Positions 56,480 to 64,000 of a stretch of 64,000 bases of DNA are shown here, piece after piece. The stretch is from Selaginella moellendorffii (Eukaryota; Streptophyta; Lycopodiopsida; Selaginellales; Selaginellaceae): positions 5,433 to 69,432 of the forward strand of contig NW_003314376.1 in assembly GCF_000143415.4 (NCBI RefSeq), given 5' to 3'. Both the position numbers and the translations under genes were made by a program. The stretch's first letter is position 1; every line of letters begins with the position of its first letter. Under the pieces are notes generated by a model. The model saw only the letters and a program-made list of their open reading frames with translations. It searched no databases and was not told the origin of the DNA.

Positions 56480-56985
56480 AGTATGGTCGAAGTCTACACC
56501 GCGGCTTGCAACACAGGTTGTTTGACAGGATGGGACGAAGAACAGGATAGGTTGGTCTGACAAAGAAACACGACGTTGGTTGCCTGGAACACGATCATCA
56601 TGGGACATGCACGTCTTCTATCAGATGCAACGAGAAGCTGGCCTGCCTCCAAACGCTGAGACTTTGCATGGAGCAGCAAAACGTCGTTTCCTGGGAACAA
56701 CCTTTGCTCTTGACTGCTACGAGCAAGCCGCAGCCAAACGCTCAGACTTTCATGGTGGCGCTCAAGGCACGCGGCGACTTAGCAGAGAAGAGCAGATCTG
56801 GGAGAGAAATCTGGAGGGAATCCACTACTCAGCGTGGTCGCTCAATGAGAGAAAAGCTTTTCTTGGGAGGTCGGTAAACTTTGCAAGGAAAGAGTGTCAT
56901 GCAAGGTTGATGGAGCCGTCAATTAAAGATGGTACCTCAAAAGATGCGAAAGGATCCTAGCTGGCACACCTTGGTGAAGAGATAA
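56480..56985 (+). pseudogene. PPR pseudogene fragment, copy D
   Basis: Carries LVAWNTIIMGHARLL- and PPNAETL-type cores plus NAQTFMVALKARGDL in separate frames. About 90 bp present in copy B (the VASSLVDMW part) are deleted. No usable reading frame. Confidence 0.7.
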
Positions 56986-57084
56986 AAAATATGAGAGACA
57001 ATACTTATCTCTTAATTAAATTGCTGTGAGTAATTTAGTTATAAACTTATTTAAGATTAAGATTATAGTAGAATAAACAATAAA

Positions 57085-57129
57085 TTGCTACACGTTGCAT
57101 GTAGCAACGCTTGGTTTGATTAATACTAG
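57085..57129 (+). other. Helitron-like 3' terminus of copy D
   Basis: A perfect hairpin (TTGCTACA, loop CGTTGCA, TGTAGCAA) is followed by 18 bases and then CTAG at 57126-57129, next to T. Classical Helitrons end in a short hairpin about 10-15 nt before CTRR and insert before a T. Copy A has a degraded form of the same end near 7680-7720 (minus strand). Confidence 0.5.
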
Positions 57130-58502
57130 TGTCATTATTACTTATTAATCTAATTGATCAAATAAAATTTATAATTATAAGCATGTTTGTAATTCATGTA
57201 TACAAGATTAATTTTATTGCATATCAACCATTAGATGGTAGAATTAAAAAGAATATACTAGAAAAGGTTTAAGAAAGTGTATAAACTATAAACATGTTTA
57301 TAAATTTTAAATACAAAATTAATTTAAATGAATAACAACCGTTAGATGGTAAAATATCCTAGAATATCCAAGCATACTCTAGGTATATTCAATACCATCC
57401 CAGTCCCCATATAAAGCAAACCAAAAATATACTAGAAAGTGTTTATAGGGAAGTTTATAAATTATAAATAAAAAGATTAATCTAAATGAACAACAACTAT
57501 TAGATATTAAAATATCCTAGAATCTCCAAGCATAGTTTAAGTATGTTCAATACCATCGTAGGTTTGCTGAAGCAAACCAGTTATGGATCTATAGTGTTTG
57601 GTCACTTTAAACCTATAGAAGCTTATTCACAAACTTATTTACATTATTATATAGAACGTTTTCCCCAAATTTTTTTTGATTAAACCCATATTAAAACTTG
57701 GGAGTTAAGTTTCTCCTAGATTTTGTTGTTGATTAGATGTTATGTTTTTCTTTCAACCATGCTCTGTACAAATATACAAACTTTATAATTATAATTCAAG
57801 TTCTTTAAATCTTTTTTAATTTCATATTAGTAGACGAGAAACAACAAAGATATGAACATTACAAATACTTGGTCAAAGGAAGCAAACACAGCATACTCAA
57901 AAGCATTATAGTTGAAAGAAAATAATAGCCATCAAGCAGGAATACCATCATTATGAGTATATAATTCTCAAGTATGGAAGTGATATTATAAATGGGAAGC
58001 TTTACAACATCATAATCAACCAATTCCCAAGTTGCAATTACATATAAACATTAAAATTCTGAAATCTTTCATCCTTTGCATAGGATGGATCCAAATGTTA
58101 AAGTTTGGATTCATCATAACGTCTGAACATGAGGTGAAAATAATAGATATTGGTATTGTATTTGAAACTAAAATAAAATTTATCTATAAATTACACTGAA
58201 AACAATATAGGGCATTTCTTATAATTACACTCAAAGAAAGAGTTAATTCTTCAATAGAAGAAAAACGTGCAACCATCACGAAACTTAAATGTATCAACGA
58301 CCTTGTCTAGATAAGCTGAAAGAAGGCACAAAGAAACTTGCCAAGCATCAGCAAGACAAAAGCACACAATTTACTTTGGACAACTCTCTATCATGAAATC
58401 AAAAAAGATTTAAAGAACTTGAATCATAGTTACAAAGTTGTACATTTGTACAGGACAGAATGTAACATCTAATCTACTTGGAGAAGCTTGAGTCCCAAGT
58501 TT
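57130..58502. repeat. AT-rich flank between copies D and E
   Basis: 57130-58260 is the reverse-complement partner of 6560-7690, and 57290-57800 matches 49320-49860 directly. It contains GGTTTGCTGAAGCAAACC near 57560. No gene is seen; 58230-58400 is not obviously shared. Confidence 0.65.
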
Positions 58503-59040
58503 TCAAGTTAAGTTTAAGTGACCAAACACCATAGATATATAATTTCCTATATAAATAACCATTTGTGAAATATGATCCAGAGCATGATTGTCTCTGATAT
58601 TTTTATCTTTTGACCATGGTGTGCCCCCTAAGATCCTTTCGCCTTTTATCATCTTTGTTTGGGTTTTGTTGATGGCTCCGTCATACACTCTTTCTCCATT
58701 TTCCTCACAAAGTTTACCAACAAGCTCCCGAGATGAGCAACACCTCCTAATACCCTCTCCACAATAAGATTGTATGTCCATTCCCATCCCTGAAATAACA
58801 TGTCATTGATGAAAAAGTCAAAGAACAAGATACTTACCATGTGTAAGGAGATAAGCTCCAGAGCCTTCACAGCTTTTCATGAAACTGACAAGCTTCAGTT
58901 TCGCCTTCACAAGGAGGTATTTGGCTTACGTGATGCTTAGGCCAAGATGGTCGAGCTAGTTAGAAGTCCCTGACTTCAAGCTGTTTTAGCTATAAGATGA
59001 AACAAAAAAGCTATGAACTAAAAACTATAGTACCTATGAA
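58503..59040 (-). pseudogene. Distal part of copy E with a short open tail
   Basis: Minus-strand frames read ELVGKLCEENGERVYDGAI and RILGGTPWSKD, matching the degraded LCKERVSCKVDGAVNQ...RILAGTPW end of copy B. It is the 3' end of the captured PPR-like fragment. Source gene not named. Confidence 0.45.
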
Positions 59041-59660
59041 CATCATGCTTCATAAGGCACTCTCCAGGTACTTCAAATGAGTAGTGCAAGAGGAAGTGCC
59101 GGAGTAATACTGAACTTGGGGCGGAAAACTTCTTGAGAGGCAGCCACGTCTCCACACTTCCTATAGACTGTGATGAGTGAGCATGCGAGTAGTGGATTCC
59201 GTCCAGATTTCTCTTCCAGATCTGCGAGTGGAGCCTCTTCGCCTAAGTCGCCCCGTGCCTTGAGCGCCACCATGAAAGTCTGAGCGTTGGGCTGCCGGCT
59301 TGCTCATAGCGCTCGAGAGCAAAGGTTGTTCTCGGTGTATCCCAGGAAACGATGTTTTGCTGCTCCATGCAAAGTCTCAGCGTTTGGAGGTAGGCCAGCT
59401 TCTCGTTGCATCCGATAGAAGAAGTGCATGTCCCGTGATGATCGTGTTCCAGGCATGTTTCTTCGTCCTCCTGAACACTTCTGACGCTTCCACATGTCCA
59501 CGAGGCTGCTTGCGACAAATGCATCGGCTTCGTATTCACAATTTGTGAGGCGAGAGTGTTGCTTTCCAGGATAGGTAGACCAACCTATCCTGTTCTTCGT
59601 CCCATCCTGTCGAACAACCTGTGTTGCAAGCTGCAGTGTAGACTTCGACCATACTTTCAC
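59041..59660 (-). pseudogene. PPR pseudogene fragment, copy E (best preserved)
   Basis: The minus strand gives EYEADAFVASSLVDMWKRQK, then QQNIVSWDTPRTTFALERYEQ-type text and ALKARGDLGEEAPLADLEEK, then SGRNPLLACSLITVYRKCGD with VAASQEVF. These are clear PPR repeats ('LITVYRKCGDVAASQEVF'), but they sit in different frames. It is the most complete of the four PPR copies and the best for finding the parent gene. Confidence 0.78.
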
Positions 59661-60339
59661 AATTGCACTTGCTTGATTCCCGGCTTATGATGCTCTTGAC
59701 TCTGGAGAAACTTATCTGGCCACTATGCCCTGTACTGCTTCTTCTGTCGAAGTTGAGATTTGAGCGCCTGCAAGAATAGAGAGCAAAAGTAGTACGTTAC
59801 ATTTTCTCAAACCTTTCGTCTCGAGCAACCTCTCTGGCCTTTGGAGGTGCACCAACGTCTGCTCCCTTGTCACCTCTAGAGGATAGCTTGTAAATCCTTC
59901 ATCAAATCGAAACTTGGTAGGTTCTTGCTCTACCTTCCAATCCATGTTCCGAGCCAGTTGTGTCATAACTTCCAAGTCTGGCGACTTCCACCAGTCAACC
60001 CTTGTATGTGATCTCTGGGTGAGGTCACTGTCAGTGAGCAAGAGCCTACTGTCTTCTTGCTCTGCAACTTCATCTCCTTGAAGATTGTGACAACACATGC
60101 ACTGTGCTGACTTACGTGTCACTGCCAGTGTTGGCAGGACACTTTGCGGAGAATTCCAGTGTACCATTGCTGTGGGAACTACGAGTGTGAGCATCCAGCT
60201 GTTTCTTCTCAGTCGGTGAATCGTCCACCACAACTTCCAGATGATCCGTCACTTCGATCTGCCACCCGGGCTCCTGAAAGATCGCATTCCTGTGCTGCTT
60301 CCTTTGAGATAACATGTATCGCTCAATCACCAAATGCAC
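59661..60339 (-). pseudogene. Membrane-protein gene remnant, copy E
   Basis: Tail exon at 60112-60339 (LSQRKQHRNAIFQEPGWQI, TDHLEVVVDDSP, EKKQLDAHTRSSHSNG) and a long open downstream exon (59712-60111: LLLTDSDLTQRSHTRVDW, then SPDLEVMTQLARNMDWK and PLEVTREQTLVHLQRPERLL). The GC-rich His-rich and membrane part is missing. It keeps 15 bp absent from copies A, B and D. Confidence 0.55.
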
Positions 60340-60529
60340 TCCACAGTATAGGTATGATATTTCGAAAAGAGAAATGGATATCTTTCCAATCCTAATGTCC
60401 TACTTGCAGTGACACGCCACTTTGCATACTTTGAATAACGAAACTCTTTTTTTTTCTCGTTTTTCAACTTAGCACTCATTGAATGTGATCATGGAGACAC
60501 AAGCCATCAGCGTGCACAAACTACTTCCT

Positions 60530-60895
60530 CTACAGAAAACTGGGGAAAAGAAACACGAGATAAATATCTATCCATTGCTGTTTTGATAGTCTCACGGTGC
60601 CCAACCGAAAGCATGAGACTGATAGATGCAAAAATGCAAGTTGGATTATCTTTGTCATGTAGATGGCATCCTTGTTGTCTTCACGCTCCTGCCTACCAGT
60701 CTTCTTTTTCTCGGTCGGTGCAGGTCTCTTATTATGGCTGCCTCTATTGCAGACACAACATATCAAAGTAGTTTCCATAATGTCAGAGGCAAAAGCAAAA
60801 GAATTAACCCATCTGGGTACTGGAGTAAAAGCCAGTTTGTCACAGTCGGTAGAGCAGCAATCCAGTGACCCAACAGTGGAGGGAACTGGCACCAT
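60530..60895 (-). CDS. Conserved 121-codon ORF in copy E, unknown
   Basis: ATG to stop, the partner of the ORF at 50639-51004. Same length and no indels; CCVCNRGSHNKR and KKKTGRQEREDNKD are retained. Conservation of an open frame in both copies could reflect recent duplication rather than selection. Confidence 0.3.
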   Translation of the reverse strand: MVPVPSTVGSLDCCSTDCDKLAFTPVPRWVNSFAFASDIMETTLICCVCNRGSHNKRPAPTEKKKTGRQEREDNKDAIYMTKIIQLAFLHLSVSCFRLGTVRLSKQQWIDIYLVFLFPSFL

Positions 60896-60996
60896 CCGGT
60901 TTTACTTCTTCATCGTGGATCCCTAGCTCCTCAAGTGGTCAACCATAGTCAACACCAGTAAAATCGGTCAAAATGCTTGGAATGATTGAAAATAGT

Positions 60997-61069
60997 TGGA
61001 GATGCCAGGTATCGATCCCGGTGCCTCTCGCATGCTAAGTGAGCGCTCTACCATCTGAACTACATCCCC
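60997..61069 (-). tRNA. tRNA-Ala (AGC), near-intact
   Basis: 73 nt on the minus strand: GGGGATG acceptor, TAGTTCAGATGGTAGAGC D arm, CTCAC-TTAGCAT-GCGAG anticodon arm with AGC, AGGCA variable loop, CCGGG-ATCGATA-CCTGG T arm, CATCTCC and discriminator A. The acceptor keeps the G3-U70 pair that specifies alanine. One A-C mismatch (30-40) breaks the anticodon stem, and two wobble pairs are present. A TTTT run follows about six bases later, suitable for Pol III termination. It is embedded in the repeat, so it may be a captured copy rather than an active gene. Confidence 0.75.
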
Positions 61070-61642
61070 TTAGCATAGAAACAAAAATGCAAAGCTTTTC
61101 TCTTCACCATTCTAGTACTCATCCTTGGAGATTATAGTGTCTTTTTTGTCACATTTCAAGAGTTTTTTTATTGATTCTAGAGCTCTAGCTATGGAGGAAA
61201 GTACTCCAGTTTTGCTGTGTAGTGTTAGTTATCCAAAACCAAAAGATATACCATGTATTTGGTTAGTTGGGTAAAATTGATGTATTTGGAGTTTTAAACT
61301 TTAGATGAAACAAGTTTTAAATTTGAAAAGAACACTTTACAACAATAACAATAAGGTAAACATTAGCAGTTTCTCAAGAAATTCTAAAAATGAGAAAAAA
61401 TAAATATGTGAAAATTACAAATGCATAATCAAATGAAGCAAAGGCAACATACTTAAGGGCATTATAGTTAAAGGCAAAAGTTAAAATTCCTAACATTAAA
61501 CAACAATACCATCATTACAAGTATATAATTTTCAATTATGGAATTGATACTATAAATAAGACAATTTACAACATCACAATAAACTAATTCCCATACATAT
61601 ACTTCCTACATTTGGTGAGTCTTTAATCCCTTATAAACATAT
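61070..61642 (+). repeat. Centre sequence right of copy E
   Basis: 61210-61640 matches 51310-51740 and 20410-20830. Non-coding. The second LTR element is inserted at the same relative place (CCCTTATAAACAT), so the whole segment was duplicated after insertion. Confidence 0.7.
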
Positions 61643-63163
61643 TGTAAGGTTTGTAAATATATGTATGTATATATATATATGTATTACCCTAGTTAGGTAA
61701 TACACTAATTATAGTATTATAGCATATGAACTGTCCATTTGGGACCAAATCTGATCCATTCATTTTTGTATATAAGCATGGGTCTAAACCCTAATTAATA
61801 TACCTATTCCTATATACTGAACACTCATATTAGTGTAGGTGAAAGGCATTGCAATTTATCCCTAAAGGGCAAAGCTTTTTGATAGTGCTTTGCTCTAGTG
61901 TTTGGGATTGTGCTTTTTTATTATTATTTCTTCATTTTATTATAGATCTAGATTTGTATTAGCTTTTTGCAAGATTTAGAATTCTAGTTATCGTTGTGCT
62001 TAGATTTGCTCTTTCTTCTGATCATTATTGCATTCTCTTCCTTTACCATACCATGCCGTCATCGATCAAAAAGTATGTCACTTGAGGTTGTTAATACTGC
62101 TCCGTTGGATCTAACTTTTGGTGCTGTGGCATGTGATCATATTGGTATTGTGCCCATCCTTGATGTGTTGTTTGTTGGTTTCCAACTTTTGTGGGATGTG
62201 ATTATACAGCTTATCCTGTTCTCATGTTTCTACCATCTTCTATTGATGTGGAGTGTTATCATGATATTGATTGGTGAGCTATGGATGATGCAATTTAATT
62301 CTTGGAGAATGTTTGAGGATCAAGTTTGTGTAAAGACAATGTGTACGAACTCGGGTGGATTCCAAAGTGTGATGATGAACTTGATTATTATGGAGATAGT
62401 TTTGGAGATGAAGTGGAGGTTTTGCGAAGTAGGTGTCAATATTTCAATTTGTTATCTAATCCTTTCTCTTTCCCTTTTGCTCTTTCCCAACTATTTTTTT
62501 ATTTTTTGGCCTAAGCCACCTTCTCAAGTTCCTAGTATTTCTTCTTCATCTGTAATGGTTTCTTTTTTTGGCACATCGATCATTTATGACTCTCATGATT
62601 CTAATTCTTAATCCAGTGTTGAGTTGAGTGTTTTCTATCCTCCTCATACTAATCTGGATATTAAGTGTGTCCATGAAGTTGAGAATCTTGTTTTTGTTTC
62701 ATTGGTAAAGTCTTTGATTAGTTCTGGTATTGAGTATTTCCCTGTTCCAAGGGTTGAGTCACTTTGGCCAGAGTTTTGGGTTGAATGCATATCCCCACTT
62801 GTGAGTGCCATTGAGAGCCTTTGCTTTACTATTGCTCATGAGGAGTTTATATATTCCCTTGAGAGTGTGAATGTTGTTATTGATTTTCCCATATCAAGTG
62901 TTAAGTTGTGTGTTGAGAAGGTTGAGTGGTGTGAATCTTTTGCTTATATTGTGGCTGAAATATTTTACGAAAGGAAATCCACTATTGACCAAGCTTTAAG
63001 TATATATTCTTTTGATTTTCCATTTTTGCATTGCCAATTATTGCAAATTCCTCTTCCAATGTTTCTTTATTTACTTTTTCTTCTTATACAATTGCTTTTA
63101 CTCAATTTTTCTTGTTTTCTCCTTTTTGCCTTTACACTTCAAACTTTTTTTTCTTTAGAGGAA
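61643..63163 (+). mobile_element. Second copy of the novel-ORF LTR element, 3'-truncated
   Basis: 5' LTR 61643-61827 and most of the interior match 51743-53270. Homology ends at TTTAGAGGAAAG (about 63163), where a different LTR sequence begins; the 3' LTR is lost. Confidence 0.78.
61994..63163 (+). pseudogene. ORF of the second LTR element, one stop
   Basis: Same reading frame as 52096-53310, opening MCLDLLFLLIIIAFSS. One TAA at about 62609-62611 replaces the CAA (Gln) of the sister copy; the frame then stays open from 62624 into the junction. No domain recognised. Confidence 0.5.
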
Positions 63164-64000
63164 AGTCAGGTCCGAGATCGAGTCCGAGATCGAATCTGAG
63201 ACTAAGTCCAATACTAATACAGGTCAAGGGGTGAAAGCCCAAAGCATGCGTCTCCCAAGGGGGGGGGGGGGGGGGGGGTTGCAAAGAGTTCCAAAAGTAT
63301 AGTAGGGATAGTGAGGTCCTGGAACTAGTCTTGAAGGAACTCTCTAGTGGTGCTTCCAAACTGACTTGAGGTTGAGACTGGGGCCGAGGGGCCTTGGGTG
63401 GGAGTGAGCATGGGCCTGAGTGGTGCCGGAGGGGCCACCTAGGGAAGCGCTCAAGAGCAGCTCCCACTCCCGAAAGGGAAACCGACTGAGGTGCTCCCGG
63501 CTCATGTGGAGTGGTGCCCCACTTAAGTACCTTATGGCTCATTGGTCCTCGCCCTTCCTAGGGTCTTGGGCCTTCCCTTCGAGATGGAAGTGGGGGGGTA
63601 GAGGTACCCATACCGGGCCGTTAAGCCATGGTGTTTCGCCCCGATGTCCCAAAGTAAGTGTTGCACCCAAGGCTTGGGATTTAGAGGGTCCCATGATCAA
63701 GTCTTGTTGTACCAAGGGGTGTTAGGAACCTAGAGGCTTGGTGTGCTTGGCTGCTTGTGCCTGCGGGGAGTGTAGCCGAACCTTAAGTCCAGTCTAACCT
63801 GGGGAGGGGGATTGGGAGAGATTTAGAAATCCATGGATGGATGGCTAACGCTCCGTTACTCGTGCAGTGAGTAGCTGAAACCAAGTAGGACCAAGTAGGA
63901 ACTGGTACAATAGGCGGGAACCTTGGCGAGGGAACTTAGCACAAGCCAAGGCAGTGTTGGTCGGATAGACGAGGTAAACTGGCAAATTGGAAAGGAAAAA
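63164..64000 (+). mobile_element. Fragment of an LTR related to the coding-less family
   Basis: Starts with a short CCGAGATCGAGT-type array, then GGTGAAAGCCCAAAGC and GCGTCTCCC, which are the reverse complement of GGGAGACGAACG / GCTTTGGGCTTTCACC in the 31.8-42.5 kb LTRs. The rest is diverged but shares pieces such as TTTCGCCCCGATGTCCC. The right end is beyond the window. No coding motif. Confidence 0.55.
63259..63278 (+). repeat. Run of 20 G
   Basis: An uninterrupted G homopolymer beside the LTR junction. The related LTRs have only six C at this position, so the run has expanded or its length is a sequencing artefact. Confidence 0.8.

Overview
This is a plant nuclear window dominated by transposable elements. 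A lycophyte such as Selaginella moellendorffii fits best: the one intact multi-exon gene has seven exons split by introns of only 49-86 bp, a PLS-type PPR gene sits beside it, primer sites match initiator tRNA-Met, and Helitron, LTR and TRIM debris is abundant. The species call is inference; no marker gene proves it. There is one 100-N assembly gap (27567-27666).

Host genes are confined to the left end. On the minus strand lie a 365-residue PTI1-like receptor-like cytoplasmic kinase (4509-5973, complete once spliced by hand) and, just downstream, a PLS-type PPR gene (2490 to about 4441) whose 5' end is uncertain.

From about 6.5 to 63 kb the background is a repeated module (copies A-E) that carries pieces of host genes: a 45-codon terminal exon, a tRNA-Ala(AGC), a GC-rich His/Ala/Pro-rich single-pass membrane protein gene, and a PPR pseudogene. 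The copies alternate in orientation: A(-) 7.7-10.7 kb and B(+) 21.3-24.4 kb; C(-) 49.9-51.2 kb and D(+) 54.0-57.1 kb; E(-) 58.6-61.2 kb. They therefore form two head-to-head inverted repeats and half of a third. A Helitron-like 3' terminus (8-bp hairpin arms, then CTAG) ends copy D at 57129, and a decayed Helitron helicase lies in the centre of the A/B pair, so the module may be a gene-capturing Helitron.

Younger elements interrupt this array. A decayed Ty3/gypsy element with short LTRs is at 12702-17657. A minus-strand Helitron/Helentron-like element with Rep, helicase and a C-terminal endonuclease domain runs from about 44.8 to 24.47 kb. It is broken by a TRIM with internal 119-bp tandem repeats (from 26375). 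The TRIM's 3' LTR is split by a coding-less LTR element (27813-42547; target-site duplication AAGAT), which is itself split by a second member of the same family (31799-39269; target-site duplication CAGGA). Two related elements with about 185-bp LTRs (51743-54013 and 61643-63163) sit in the centres of the C/D pair and of copy E. The right end (63164-64000) enters another LTR of the coding-less family type through an abrupt junction beside a run of 20 G.

Regulation cannot be read here beyond splice sites, primer-binding sites and polypurine tracts. The main biological prediction is that the inverted modules could fold into long double-stranded RNA and feed small-RNA silencing of the elements and of PPR genes.
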